Assembly (NCBI RefSeq): GCF_004803795.1
Contig: NZ_CP012543.1
Location: 1,798,001-1,862,000 of the forward strand
Source: Campylobacter rectus
Lineage (GTDB): Bacteria > Campylobacterota > Campylobacteria > Campylobacterales > Campylobacteraceae
Direction: 5' to 3'
DNA: 64,000 nucleotides
The number at the start of each line of letters is the position of its first letter. Positions within the stretch are counted from its first letter, which is position 1. Under the pieces are notes generated by a model. The model saw nothing but the letters and a program-made list of their open reading frames with translations. It was not told where the DNA came from and did no database searches. A program made the position numbers and the translations under genes. This document shows positions 8,624-17,314 of this stretch, one piece after another.

Positions 8624-10094
8624 GCTGCCGACCTGGCTGGGCGACGCCGTGATGGCAAGCGCCGCGGTGGAGGCCATCGCAAAGCACGCGGCAACGTTTG
8701 GCGCGGGGAATTTGACGGGCGAATTTGAAGGCTTGGCTGATACTTTTACGGATGGCTCCGATTTTCATTCGGCAAGCGGCGACGAAACGGCGCGAAAATT
8801 CGACGGGGAAAATTTGACGGTCGGCGATGATGCGGGCGCTTTTGGAGACGATATAAGCGGACGAAGTTTTAGCTTTTTGTCGCAAAATTTCGGTGCAGTG
8901 ATGCAGGAAATACAATTTTTTACGAATAAGAATTCGTTAAATTCGAATAGCGAATTTAACGCAAAATTTAAATCGGGCGGCGATGTAAATTTAACATCAA
9001 AAATGCAAAATTTGACGTTAAACGGGCAAAATTTAAAACCTAGCGAAACAGCGCAAATATCGACTGCGTTTGGCAAAACGGCGACGAATTCGGAGCAAAA
9101 ATTTAAAAATTTGTCGCAGGATTTTAAAGCGCAGACGCAAAAGCTCGAGAATCAAGCGCAAAATTTTAAAAAAAAAGATCTACTAACAGCACAAAATCGC
9201 GAAAATTTAGCCGATAAACACGTCAAAATCGTATTTTTTGGCTCGTTTGCGGCGTGCGAGCTTTTTAAAGCTCATCCAAACTGCGAGCGCGTCGTCGTAG
9301 ATAACAGCAAAAAGGCTAAATTTAGGCTCTGGCGGCTGTTTTGGCAGGCGAGAAATCTGGGCAAATTCGACGCTGCGTTTAGCTTTAGAAGCTCGTTTGC
9401 GAGTAAAATTTTACTTTACGGGGCGCGGGCGCAGCAAAAATTTATTTTCCAAAAAAGCAAAGACGGCGCGCATCAGGTGCAAAAATACCTAAAATTCGTC
9501 AAATCGGCGTTAAATTTAAAACGGGCGGACGACGAGCTAAAGCTTTACTTTGAGCCGCGCAAATTTGACGCTCCGGTGCTCGGACTAAATCCCGGCGCTA
9601 GCTACGGAAGCGCCAAACGCTGGTACCCAGCCTACTTCGCGCAGGTGGCGCTGCATTTTAAAGATAAATTTAAGATTATGATTTTCGGCGGCGTGGGCGA
9701 GCGGGATATGTGCGAGCAGATCGAGCGAATTTTACGCGAAAACGGCGCTGACTGCGAAAATCTAGCGGGCAAAACGAGCGTGAAGGAGCTTTGCGAAAAT
9801 ATCGGCGGTACCGGGCAAAGCGGCGGGATATTCGTCACGAACGACAGCGGCCCGATGCATATCGCAGCAGCCTACAAGACGCCTACGATCGCGCTTTTTG
9901 GGCCGACGAGATTTACACAGACCTGTCCGTGGCGCAACGAAAACGCCCGCATCCTGCACCTAAATCTAGAGTGCATGCCGTGTATGAAGCGCGCCTGCCC
10001 GCTAAAAAACCACGCTTGCATGAAAGATCTCTCACCGCAAGCCGTCATCCAGACGATCGAGCGAGAGTTTTTCGGCAAAGCGCAAGGAAATTAG
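8607..10094 (+). CDS. waaF: heptosyltransferase II (WaaF) with a ~174-residue insert
   Basis: The N-terminus RILIELPTWLGDAVMAS is the hallmark of ADP-heptose:LPS heptosyltransferase II, which adds the second heptose of the inner core. A GTG start at 8607 is preferred because the fold begins there; an upstream ATG at 8553 would lie deep inside the previous gene. The Rossmann fold is broken after residue 29 by about 174 low-complexity residues and resumes at KHVKIVFFGSFAACELFKAH (204-223). The donor motif FVTNDSGPMHIAAAYKTPTI and the C-terminal Cys-rich CMPCMKRACPLKNHAC are intact. Total length is 495 aa against about 320-350 normally. Whether the enzyme still folds is open, but the frame is intact. 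Confidence 0.85.
   Translation: MRILIELPTWLGDAVMASAAVEAIAKHAATFGAGNLTGEFEGLADTFTDGSDFHSASGDETARKFDGENLTVGDDAGAFGDDISGRSFSFLSQNFGAVMQEIQFFTNKNSLNSNSEFNAKFKSGGDVNLTSKMQNLTLNGQNLKPSETAQISTAFGKTATNSEQKFKNLSQDFKAQTQKLENQAQNFKKKDLLTAQNRENLADKHVKIVFFGSFAACELFKAHPNCERVVVDNSKKAKFRLWRLFWQARNLGKFDAAFSFRSSFASKILLYGARAQQKFIFQKSKDGAHQVQKYLKFVKSALNLKRADDELKLYFEPRKFDAPVLGLNPGASYGSAKRWYPAYFAQVALHFKDKFKIMIFGGVGERDMCEQIERILRENGADCENLAGKTSVKELCENIGGTGQSGGIFVTNDSGPMHIAAAYKTPTIALFGPTRFTQTCPWRNENARILHLNLECMPCMKRACPLKNHACMKDLSPQAVIQTIEREFFGKAQGN
8694..9215 (+). repeat. AAATTT-rich low-complexity insert inside waaF
   Basis: About 174 codons lie between the first helix and the second strand of the WaaF Rossmann fold. 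The DNA repeats CAAAATTTGACG, AAATTTAAA and GCAAAATTT words. The peptide shows NLT four times (NLTG, NLTV, NLTS, NLTL) plus KFD, KFK and QNF, all direct readings of AAATTT-centred words. No known domain is seen. Limits are estimated. Confidence 0.68.
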
Positions 10095-10403
10095 GCGTTT
10101 TAGCGAGCGCGCGGCTCGTTTTCTTGAGCAACCGCAAATAAGCAAAAGCTCCTCGCGCACAAATGCTTTGAAAAAGGCGCGCGACCAAATTTAACGCACG
10201 CAAAGCACGCATTTGATATAGCGCAAGGTGGCTTAATCAGGGCAAATTTTACTATACCGATTTTTGGCGCGACTTAGGATTGTGCCGTATTTTTAGCTAT
10301 CAAGAAAAGTGCAGACAAAGTAAAATTTAAACGCCTTTAAAGCTAGCAAATTTAAGCGTTTTGCATGCCGTCTATAGCGTCTCGCACACCGCAAAATCCC
10401 GCC
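10095..10403. other. gene-free stretch (309 bp)
   Basis: No supported gene, RNA or clear terminator was found. The sequence mixes GC-rich words (GCGCGCGG, GGCGCGCG) with scattered AAATTT cores. It separates the rightward LOS genes from the leftward polymerase genes, so it is a convergent junction. Confidence 0.5.
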
Positions 10404-10712
10404 TCACAAAACAACCTCAACCGCGTAGATATCGTCAAATTTAACCCTCGTTTTTACTACCGTTAAGCTTTTATCCATCAAATTTACGTTTGAGACTAGC
10501 CCCTCTATGCTCACGTAGCCCTGCCCGTCGTGGTATGTGATTCTTACCTTGTCGGCGGGCTTTAGTTTGCTTATTTTATTTAGGATTTCTTCTATTTTTG
10601 ATTCGTCAAGATCTAGCTTTTCGCTCTTTTCTCGCTCCTGCGCTTTTAGGGCTTTTTCTAGAGTTGAGAGAGGGTTAAACGAGCTAAAGATTTTGGCTCT
10701 ATCCCTATTCAC
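10404..10712 (-). CDS. YolD-like small protein paired with a Y-family polymerase
   Basis: A 102-aa protein whose C-terminal half, VRITYHDGQGYVSIEGLVSNV and then a strand ending FDDIYAVEVV, has the small beta-barrel pattern of YolD-like proteins. Those often sit next to UmuC/DinB-type polymerases. The N-terminal half is charged and probably helical (KALKAQEREKSEKLDLDESK). It overlaps the upstream polymerase gene by eight bases, so the two are made together. A role in regulating or assisting the polymerase is inferred from neighbourhood only. Confidence 0.6.
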   Translation of the reverse strand: MNRDRAKIFSSFNPLSTLEKALKAQEREKSEKLDLDESKIEEILNKISKLKPADKVRITYHDGQGYVSIEGLVSNVNLMDKSLTVVKTRVKFDDIYAVEVVL

Positions 10713-11967
10713 CGCTTTTGTGTCCTCCTATCTTTTTGTTTCTATCTCGTCCGGTGGCCTCCGGCAGCAGATCGGTAGCCCTTAGGATGGAGTTTTTGCC
10801 GTATTTTTCTTTTATCTTATTTAGTGTTTTTAGCACCGTTTTTTCTTTTGCGTTTTCTTCTTCAAAGAGGCTTTTTTCGGTTTTGCTTTCCTTTACGACG
10901 TCGTTTGCAGATATGCCGATTTGCCTGATGAGGCCTGCGTTTTTTATCTTTTTTAGATATAGCTCCTGCACCGCGTCCATGAGTGCGCTAGCGATATTGC
11001 TCGGGGTTTTAAACCTTACCGTGGCTCTTTGCGCAGGTTCATTTTTATCGGCGAATTTGATATTTATCGTGAGCCCGCTAGCCCGCACCTCCTCGTTTAT
11101 CATCTTTAGAGCTAGCCTATCGGTCATCTCTTTTAGCACGATTAGAGCCTCTAGCCTCTCGTAGTCCCTAGGTAAAATTTCAGAGCTAAAGTATGATTTG
11201 GTTGGGGGTTTATAGGCCTTGATATCGGCTATAGTGGTGGGCTCGATACCGTTTGCGTGATCTAGCGCGATGTAGGCGTCGATGCCAAACACCTTTTCTA
11301 GCAGGCTAAAGGGCGCGTTTGCCATATCCTTCATACAAAATATCCCGTATCTCTCAAGCTTTGCTCTAGTTTGCTTGCCTATACGCCAAAAATCATTTAG
11401 CGGCCGATGCGTCCAGAGCTTTTCTTTATAGAGCGCTTCGTCTAAAAAGGCGATATTATCCTCGCTGTGCTTAGCTAGGATATCAAGGGCGATTTTAGCT
11501 AGGTATAGATTCGTCCCTATGCCGCAGGTCGGCGTTACGCCCGTAGTTTTTAGGATGTCGTCCATTATCATCTTTGCCATAGCTCTAGCTTCTAGTTTAT
11601 AAAATTTTAGATACGAGGTGAGGTCGATAAACGCCTCGTCGATGGAGTAAACGTAGATGTCCTCTTTGGCAACGTATTTTAGGTAGATGCCGTAAATTTT
11701 AGCCGCGTAGTCGATGTAAAACTGCATCCTGGGCGCAGCGATTATATATTTGATATTTTTAGGGATCTCAAACAGTCTGCATCTGTTTTTTACGCCGAGC
11801 GCCTTTAGTGCGGGACTAACGGCTAGACACACGCTGCTCTCGCCTCTGCTAGCGTCTGCGACGACCAAATTTGCCTCAAATGGATCAAGCCCTCGCTCAA
11901 CGCACTCGACCGAGGCGTAGAAGGACTTTAGATCGATGACGGCGTAGGCGGGAGTTTGTGTTTTCAT
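10705..11967 (-). CDS. Y-family (UmuC/DinP-type) translesion DNA polymerase
   Basis: A 420-aa member of the Y-family, which copies past DNA lesions with low fidelity. The first catalytic aspartate is in YAVIDLKSFYASVEC (Asp12). The second catalytic pair is in the palm motif YSIDEAFIDLT (SIDE at 108-111). The finger and little-finger regions follow, with helix-hairpin-helix-like text TRAKLERYGIFCMKDMA. The C-terminus has no recognisable clamp-binding peptide. A YolD-like gene overlaps the 3' end. No LexA box was identified upstream, and regulation is unknown. Confidence 0.88.
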   Translation of the reverse strand: MKTQTPAYAVIDLKSFYASVECVERGLDPFEANLVVADASRGESSVCLAVSPALKALGVKNRCRLFEIPKNIKYIIAAPRMQFYIDYAAKIYGIYLKYVAKEDIYVYSIDEAFIDLTSYLKFYKLEARAMAKMIMDDILKTTGVTPTCGIGTNLYLAKIALDILAKHSEDNIAFLDEALYKEKLWTHRPLNDFWRIGKQTRAKLERYGIFCMKDMANAPFSLLEKVFGIDAYIALDHANGIEPTTIADIKAYKPPTKSYFSSEILPRDYERLEALIVLKEMTDRLALKMINEEVRASGLTINIKFADKNEPAQRATVRFKTPSNIASALMDAVQELYLKKIKNAGLIRQIGISANDVVKESKTEKSLFEEENAKEKTVLKTLNKIKEKYGKNSILRATDLLPEATGRDRNKKIGGHKSGE

Positions 11968-12061
11968 AAGTAGTTAAATTTGCCAGTGCGCCAAACGGCG
12001 TTAAAAGGCGGCTGGGCGGGCCAAATTTGACTCCGCCGCCGCAAATGCTTTTAAATTTAGC

Positions 12062-12628
12062 CTAAAACGCATCGTCGATAGCTTGGCAGATGATATGCCC
12101 TATCATTATGTGCATCTCTTGGATGCGCGGCGTATCGTTTGACGGCACGACCAAATTTAGCTCGCAAAGCTCGTTCATCGAGCCTCCCGTGCGGCCGCTT
12201 AAACCGATCGTTTTGATACCGATTTTTCGCGCTAGCTCGAGCGCTTTTACGACGTTGCCGCTGTTTCCGCTAGTAGAGATCGCGATGAGCAGATCGCCCT
12301 CACGGCCCAGAGCCTCCAGCTGACGCGAGAAAACGAACTCATATCCGTAGTCGTTGCCGATCGCCGTGAGCGCTGAGGTATCGGTCGTTAGAGCTATGCC
12401 AGCTAGCGCGCCGCGCTCGGTTTTGTAGCGACCCGTTAGCTCGGCTGCGATATGCTGAGCGTCTGCGGCACTTCCGCCATTTCCGCAAAGTAAAATTTTA
12501 CCGCCCGCCTTTAGCGTCGCTACCGCCGTTTCGCAGGCTTTTTTGATATCAGCTTCCAGTGCAAATGTCGCTTTTATCGTGGCTAGATGTCCCTCTAGCT
12601 CGCTTTTTATCATCTCAACAGTGTTCAC
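12062..12628 (-). CDS. gmhA: sedoheptulose-7-phosphate isomerase
   Basis: GmhA (188 aa) isomerises sedoheptulose 7-phosphate to D-glycero-D-manno-heptose 7-phosphate, the first step of ADP-heptose synthesis. The SIS-domain phosphate loop is [19 protein letters not shown] (about 46-64) and the second signature is [17 protein letters not shown] (about 115-131). Length is typical. It overlaps the upstream hldE gene by 14 bases and is last in the leftward heptose operon gmhB-hldD-hldE-gmhA. Confidence 0.93.
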   Translation of the reverse strand: MNTVEMIKSELEGHLATIKATFALEADIKKACETAVATLKAGGKILLCGNGGSAADAQHIAAELTGRYKTERGALAGIALTTDTSALTAIGNDYGYEFVFSRQLEALGREGDLLIAISTSGNSGNVVKALELARKIGIKTIGLSGRTGGSMNELCELNLVVPSNDTPRIQEMHIMIGHIICQAIDDAF

Positions 12629-14021
12629 TTTTTATCCTTTTTATCGTCGCGCTCGTGCTTTTGCCGGCCACGAACTCCACCAGCCGCACGTCTTTTACGA
12701 CACTGCTGCCGACGACTTCTTTACCTTCATAGTCCGCGCCCTTGACGAGCACGTCGGGGCGTAGTTTTTCGATCAAATTTAGAGGCGTGAGCTCGTCAAA
12801 TATCGTCACGTAATCAACCGCCCCAAGAGCCGCCAGCACGGTAGCGCGGTCGGCCTGCGCGTTTACGGGGCGAGTGTCGCCTTTTAGCGCGCGCACCGAG
12901 GCGTCCGAGTTTAGTCCGACGACTAGTATATCGCCGAATTCCCGCGCTTTAGCGAGATAACCCACATGCCCCGCATGCAGGATATCAAAGCAGCCGTTTG
13001 TAAAAACAAGCCGCTTTTCGCCGCGATTTGCCAGCGTCGCGGCTAGATCATCCGCGTTTTTGATTTTCTCCTCGAAGCCGGCCGCGTTTTTACGGCGCAC
13101 GAGCTCGTTTATCTCCTCAAAGCTTGCCGTCGCCGAGCCGACCTTGGCCACGACGACCGCGGCGGCTAAATTTGCCGTCTCGATCGCTTTTTTGACGCCT
13201 TCGCCCGCACCCAGCATCACGCCCAGAGTCGCTAGCACCGTGTCCCCCGCGCCCGTGACGTCAAAGACCTCTTTTGCCAGAGCAGGAAATTTAACCGCCT
13301 GCCCGTCCTCCAAAAGCGCAATGCCCTCCTCAGAGATCGTGATCAGCGAATGGGTCAAATTTAGCTCGTTTTTTAGTAAATTTAGCGCCGTAAAAAGCTG
13401 CTCGTCGTTTTCTATTTTAAAACCCACGGCCTCGCCCGCTTCTTTTTTATTGGGCGTTAGTAGCGTAGCGCCCTTGTATTTCGAGTAGTCCGCGCCTTTT
13501 GGATCGATGAGCACGGGTTTGCCCGCATCTTCGCATGCCTTTATGAGTTTTTGGCACAGCGACGGCGTCAGCACGCCTTTGCCGTAATCAGATAGCAGCG
13601 CGACGTCGTAGCTCTCCAGCGCGCGGGCGAAATTTGCCGCCAGCTCGTCCTCGCACGTTACGGCTTCGACGCTTTCTTTATCTATGCGCACGACTTGCTG
13701 ATGCGTCGCCATCACACGGCTTTTTATCGAGCTCGTGCGTCCGATCTCGCGCTTGATAAACTCAGGTCTAGCGCCCTGCTCCAGCAAGATCCGCTCTATC
13801 TCGTCGCCCGTTTCGTCATCTCCGAGCACGCTTATGACGCCAACTTTCGCGCCCAATGAGAGCAAATTTAGCACCACGTTGCCCGCTCCGCCTAGGCGTT
13901 TGGTTTCGTTTTTTATCTTTACCACCTGCACGGGAGCTTCGGGCGAGATACGCTCGCAGCTACCCCAGATATAGTGATCGAGCATCAGATCGCCCGCGAC
14001 CAAAGCACGTACTTCACGCAT
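12615..14021 (-). CDS. hldE: bifunctional heptose-7-phosphate kinase / heptose-1-phosphate adenylyltransferase
   Basis: HldE (468 aa) carries two steps of ADP-heptose synthesis. The N-terminal PfkB-type kinase has the substrate motif [17 protein letters not shown] (41-57) and the catalytic DVTGAGD (254-260). The C-terminal nucleotidyltransferase starts [19 protein letters not shown], with the HxGH-type motif HAGH at 349-352. Both domains are complete and in the usual order. The gene overlaps hldD by eight bases upstream and gmhA by 14 bases downstream, consistent with one transcript. Confidence 0.94.
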   Translation of the reverse strand: MREVRALVAGDLMLDHYIWGSCERISPEAPVQVVKIKNETKRLGGAGNVVLNLLSLGAKVGVISVLGDDETGDEIERILLEQGARPEFIKREIGRTSSIKSRVMATHQQVVRIDKESVEAVTCEDELAANFARALESYDVALLSDYGKGVLTPSLCQKLIKACEDAGKPVLIDPKGADYSKYKGATLLTPNKKEAGEAVGFKIENDEQLFTALNLLKNELNLTHSLITISEEGIALLEDGQAVKFPALAKEVFDVTGAGDTVLATLGVMLGAGEGVKKAIETANLAAAVVVAKVGSATASFEEINELVRRKNAAGFEEKIKNADDLAATLANRGEKRLVFTNGCFDILHAGHVGYLAKAREFGDILVVGLNSDASVRALKGDTRPVNAQADRATVLAALGAVDYVTIFDELTPLNLIEKLRPDVLVKGADYEGKEVVGSSVVKDVRLVEFVAGKSTSATIKRIKSEHC

Positions 14022-15000
14022 TTATCTCTTCCTCGTATATCCTTTTTATCTCGGCCGCGTAGTCTTTTATGCCCTCTTCCAGGCTAAATTTAGGCTCATA
14101 TCCCAGCGCCTTTTTAGTCGGCTCGATGTCGGCTTGCGTATGGAACTGATACGAGCGCGCATACGGGTTTGGGATGTATTCGCAAGGCAAATTCGACCCC
14201 AGCTCGCGCTGCAAGATATCCACGATCTCTTGGAAGCTCCTTGCGATGCCCGTCGCCGCGTTATACACGCCGCTTGGTGCATTTAGGGCTAGCAGGTTTG
14301 CTTGCACGATGTCTTTTATATAGACGAAGTCGCGTTTGATTTTGTCGCTACCTTCAAAGAGGCGCGGATTTTTACCGCTCAAAATTTGCAGACCGAACTG
14401 CAGCACCATCGAGGCGGTTTTGTTTTTATAAAACTCCCTCGCGCCATAAACGTTAAAGTATCTCAGCCCTACGACCGCTACGCCCTTTTTAGCGTATTTT
14501 CGGCCCAGATCGTCCATTTTTAGCTTTGAAAAGCCGTAGACGTTACTCGGCACTTCGCATTCGCCCACTCTTTGCGGGCTTTTTGCGTTGCCGTAGGTGG
14601 CGCCGGAGCTCGCGTATATCATCCTAGCGCCCGTTTTTTCGCAGATATCCAGCAGATCTTTAAAGCTATTTAGATTCGTCCTTACGAGCTCGCCCTGCTC
14701 GGTCACCGTGGTATCCGAGATCGCCGCCTCGTGAAAGATCGCTTCGGGAGCGAATTTCTCGATCATAGCTAGCGTCTTTGCGCAGTTTATGTCGCCCTCG
14801 TAAATTTCGCCCGAAAATCCGAGCAAATTTTTAAAATGCCCGAAGCTTTTGAGGTTGCCGTTGCTAAATTTCTCGTCGCTTCTAAATTTATCCACGGCGA
14901 GCACTTCTACGTCTTTTAAATTTTCATCGAAATAATGCGCCAAATTTGAGCCGATAAAGCCCGCAGCGCCAGTTATTACGACCTTTTTTATATCTTTCAT
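14014..15000 (-). CDS. hldD: ADP-L-glycero-D-manno-heptose 6-epimerase
   Basis: HldD (328 aa) is an extended short-chain dehydrogenase that converts ADP-D,D-heptose to ADP-L,D-heptose, the donor used by WaaC/WaaF. The NAD(P)-binding loop is VVITGAAGFIGSNLAHYF near the N-terminus. The catalytic region includes SSGATYGN, and the Y-x3-K pair is in NVYGFSKLKMDD. HldD-type sequence RYFNVYGAREFYKNKTASM follows. Overlaps on both sides (four bases with gmhB, eight with hldE) tie it to the heptose operon. Confidence 0.93.
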   Translation of the reverse strand: MKDIKKVVITGAAGFIGSNLAHYFDENLKDVEVLAVDKFRSDEKFSNGNLKSFGHFKNLLGFSGEIYEGDINCAKTLAMIEKFAPEAIFHEAAISDTTVTEQGELVRTNLNSFKDLLDICEKTGARMIYASSGATYGNAKSPQRVGECEVPSNVYGFSKLKMDDLGRKYAKKGVAVVGLRYFNVYGAREFYKNKTASMVLQFGLQILSGKNPRLFEGSDKIKRDFVYIKDIVQANLLALNAPSGVYNAATGIARSFQEIVDILQRELGSNLPCEYIPNPYARSYQFHTQADIEPTKKALGYEPKFSLEEGIKDYAAEIKRIYEEEINA

Positions 15001-15521
15001 ATTTTTCCTTCTTTTTTTAAAAACTCCAGCGCGTCCGCCACGCTTTTTAGACTGTCGCCCAGCTTTAAATTTACCCCTACGCCCGCGCTTTGCCCCGCCC
15101 GCACGTCGCTATCCTTGTCGCCTATCATTATTGAGCGCGCAAGGTCGATGTTTAGCTCGTTTGCGGCATTTAGTAACATGCCTGGCTCCGGTTTACGGCA
15201 ACCGCAAAGAGCCTCCGGCGCATGCGGACAAAAGTAAATTTTCTCTATCTTTACGCCCTCTTTTTCAAACTCGCCCAGCATAAACCCGCAAAGCTCTTCA
15301 AACTGCTCCAGCGTATAGTAGCCTCGCCCGATGCCTGATTGATTCGTCACCACGACTAGCGCGTAGCCTGCTTGCACAAACTCCCTCAAAGCGGCGAAAA
15401 TACCCTTTTTAAAAACGAAATCCTCGCGTCTATAAACATAGCCTGCATCCTCGTTTATAACGCCGTCGCGATCAAGAAAAAGCGCTTTTTTGGGCGCCGT
15501 TTTAAACTCTGTTTTATCCAT
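14997..15521 (-). CDS. gmhB: D-glycero-D-manno-heptose-1,7-bisphosphate 7-phosphatase
   Basis: GmhB (174 aa) removes the 7-phosphate from heptose bisphosphate. This HAD-family enzyme has the nucleophile motif ALFLDRDGVINE (Asp17 and Asp19), VVVTNQSGIGRGYY as motif II, and the zinc-loop CPHAPEALCGCRKP that marks GmhB. Motif IV is MIGDKDSDVRAG. It is the first gene of the leftward heptose operon. The space to the divergent cytochrome c gene (15522-15664) should carry both promoters. Confidence 0.93.
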   Translation of the reverse strand: MDKTEFKTAPKKALFLDRDGVINEDAGYVYRREDFVFKKGIFAALREFVQAGYALVVVTNQSGIGRGYYTLEQFEELCGFMLGEFEKEGVKIEKIYFCPHAPEALCGCRKPEPGMLLNAANELNIDLARSIMIGDKDSDVRAGQSAGVGVNLKLGDSLKSVADALEFLKKEGKI

Positions 15522-15625
15522 AGCGAAAATTATACAGAAAAAAGCTAAATTTAAATGAAAATCGCCGCCCGCGCCGCACCCTAAACTTAATATTAAAAAC
15601 TAATGTAAAATTTAGCTTTTAAGAC

Positions 15626-15631
15626 TATAAT
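15626..15631 (+). promoter_or_regulatory. -10 element of the first cytochrome c gene
   Basis: TATAAT lies 34 bases before the ATG in TTTTAAGACTATAATATAG. There is no good -35 hexamer, only AT-rich DNA, as is common for sigma-70 promoters in Campylobacter. Nearly the same arrangement precedes the second cytochrome gene. Confidence 0.6.
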
Positions 15632-15664
15632 ATAGTTACAAATTCTATCAAAAAGGACTGAAAA

Positions 15665-15970
15665 ATGAAAAAGCTTATCATTGTCTCAGGTGTGGCCGCA
15701 TTGCTGGCCGGTAGCCTATTTGCCGCGGACGGCGCGACTCTTTACAAAAAATGCGCAGCCTGTCACGGACCGAAAGCCGAAAAAGTGTATCTAAATAAGG
15801 TTCCTGCGCTAAACACGCTTTCAAAAGAGAGTATCACTGAGAGCCTAAAAGGATACAAAGCCGGCACTTTGGATAAATTTAAAACTTCAGCTATGATGAA
15901 ACCCATCTCAAAACCTCTTAGCGATGATGATATCGCAGCTCTTTCGGAGTATATCTCTACTTTAAAATAA
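15665..15970 (+). CDS. small class I c-type cytochrome
   Basis: A 101-aa monoheme cytochrome c of the c553 type. A signal peptide (residues 1-20, cleaved near LFAADG) directs it to the periplasm. Heme is attached at CAACH (Cys30, Cys33, His34), and a methionine in AMMKPISKPL is the probable sixth ligand. It would carry electrons to a terminal oxidase such as cbb3 or to a peroxidase. It has its own -10 box and is followed by a strong hairpin terminator. A paralogue lies directly downstream. Confidence 0.9.
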   Translation: MKKLIIVSGVAALLAGSLFAADGATLYKKCAACHGPKAEKVYLNKVPALNTLSKESITESLKGYKAGTLDKFKTSAMMKPISKPLSDDDIAALSEYISTLK

Positions 15971-15976
15971 TCCTTT

Positions 15977-16002
15977 CGGCGGAGATTTTCCGCCGATTTT
16001 TT
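15977..16002 (+). terminator. Rho-independent terminator after the first cytochrome c
   Basis: A seven-base-pair stem CGGCGGA/TCCGCCG encloses a short loop and is followed within two bases by a run of six T. It begins seven bases after the stop codon, so each cytochrome gene appears to be its own transcript. Confidence 0.85.
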
Positions 16003-16063
16003 CCCTTTGCTCGGGTTTCATTTTAGTGACTTTTTTATAAATTTTCTTTTAAGCTTTTAAGGC

Positions 16064-16069
16064 TATAAT
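16064..16069 (+). promoter_or_regulatory. -10 element of the second cytochrome c gene
   Basis: TATAAT occurs in TTTTAAGGCTATAATCTCGG, 34 bases before the ATG. The surrounding bases and the leader CTATCAAAAAGGA match those of the first cytochrome gene, consistent with a tandem duplication that copied the promoter as well. Confidence 0.6.
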
Positions 16070-16102
16070 CTCGGTCTAAATTTCTATCAAAAAGGATGCA
16101 AA

Positions 16103-16405
16103 ATGAAAATCACTCACATTACGGCGGCGGTTTTGGCGCTAAATTTATCTCTATTTGCGGCCGACGGAGCGCAAATTTACAAAAAATGCTCAGCCTGTCA
16201 CGGCAAAAAAGCGGAGTTAAAATACGCAAATAAAGTCCCCGCATTAACTAGCATCAGCAAAGAAGAACGCGTAAAAGCCTTGCAAGGCTACAAAGACGGC
16301 TCAAACGATAGCTTTGGTATGGGCAAGGTGATGCAACCCCAAGCTAAAGCTTTAAGCGACGAGGATATAGAGGCAGTGAGCGAGTATATCGAGAGTCTAA
16401 AATAA
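16103..16405 (+). CDS. small class I c-type cytochrome (tandem paralogue)
   Basis: A 100-aa periplasmic monoheme cytochrome c. A signal peptide ends near residue 20 (LSLFAADG). The heme site is CSACH (Cys29, Cys32, His33), with methionine in GKVMQPQAKAL as likely axial ligand. It matches its upstream paralogue across most of its length, including the closing SDEDIEAVSEYIESLK, so the two arose by duplication. Its promoter resembles the first one. Differences in the mature domain suggest a different redox partner, but this is not testable here. Confidence 0.88.
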   Translation: MKITHITAAVLALNLSLFAADGAQIYKKCSACHGKKAELKYANKVPALTSISKEERVKALQGYKDGSNDSFGMGKVMQPQAKALSDEDIEAVSEYIESLK

Positions 16406-16504
16406 TCTTTGCGATCTAAACCTCGAAAATCTCGGTAATCGATGGGACAAACTGCGAAGCGACCGAAATAATCTCGCGCATGGATCCTGCTCTCGCTTGT
16501 CCAA

Positions 16505-16635
16505 CTTAAAATTGCATTTTGGCCGCGGCGGTTTTCGAGCGGATTTATGATGCATGCCAGCACCGACTCGCCAAAAACGGCGCCAGCATCGTAAACCGGC
16601 ATCCCGTCCAGACATATCGCACCGCTTCTAACCGT
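16505..16635 (-). pseudogene. remnant of a CcoI-like P-type ATPase
   Basis: On the minus strand this piece encodes RSGAICLDGMPVYDAGAVFG and then ESVLACIINPLENRRGQNAI. It lines up with the actuator-region text KSGSVCVDGTLVYEVGAVFS and ESVLARIINLLETAAAKKPK of the intact ccoI 4.7 kb away. Both flanks lose similarity at once and there is no start, phosphorylation site or membrane segment. It is a relic of a second copper-type ATPase or a partial duplication of ccoI. Confidence 0.75.
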
Positions 16636-16765
16636 TCGCCTCGCCCTAAACCGGGGCGGTTTTTGAGCTTTTGCCGATCGGTTCGTTAAAAGCGGCGGTT
16701 TCGCGGCTAAAATTCGCCCTCGTAAAATTTCTACTCGTAGCCGCGGGTAGCGGGTATTTGCTTTG

Positions 16766-17314
16766 CTAAATTTGATACTCGCTAGAGCTCAACTCGCCTC
16801 GTAAAAGTTTGCCAAAGCGTGCAGCCGCGGCATCTACGGCATCGTCGCTAAACTCGCCGGGCTCAAACCCGCCGCTGATAAACGGCACGGCAAAGTCCAT
16901 CCCGCAGTAGTTTGCCGCGATCTTAAGCGGCGTTAAAATTTCATCCATGCTATAGCCGATCGCGCCCTGCTTAGAGTATTCGCTAAGCGGCGTACTAGCG
17001 CTTAGCGCGAGCTGCAGGACCTTGCCCCTAAGCGCGCCGGAGCCCACCAGTTCGTGCGAAAAAACGGCGTCGAGATAGGCCTTCAGCATAGGCGGCACGT
17101 TTAGCCAGTACAGCGGATACAAAAACACGATACGATCCGCGCCGCGTAGTGCTTCTTGCTCGGCGCGAGCGTCGATGCGCGCAACGTCCAAGCCGTAAAG
17201 CCCCTCCAAATGGCGCACCTCCGTATCCACAGCACCCTTTGCGACCTGTGATAGGGCTTTGTTTACGCGCGAGGCGGCGAAATTCGGATGCGATAAGATC
17301 ACGAGCGTTTTCAT
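16766..17314 (-). CDS. NAD(P)H-dependent FMN oxidoreductase, flavodoxin-like fold
   Basis: A 182-aa flavodoxin-like quinone reductase of the KefF/MdaB/NQO type. The FMN phosphate region is VILSHPNFAASRVNKALSQ near the N-terminus. The family signature IVFLYPLYWLNVPPMLKAYL (about 83-102) precedes FSHELVGSGALRGK. It would reduce quinones or similar electrophiles with NAD(P)H in the cytoplasm. It stands alone, with no operon partner. The start ATG at 17314 has a GGATAC leader. Confidence 0.85.
   Translation of the reverse strand: MKTLVILSHPNFAASRVNKALSQVAKGAVDTEVRHLEGLYGLDVARIDARAEQEALRGADRIVFLYPLYWLNVPPMLKAYLDAVFSHELVGSGALRGKVLQLALSASTPLSEYSKQGAIGYSMDEILTPLKIAANYCGMDFAVPFISGGFEPGEFSDDAVDAAAARFGKLLRGELSSSEYQI

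Noticed and set aside
16288-16602. Minus-strand frame of 104 codons as a gene
   Set aside because: Only its first 35 codons resemble CcoI; the rest lies opposite the second cytochrome c gene. It is a remnant plus shadow, not a gene.
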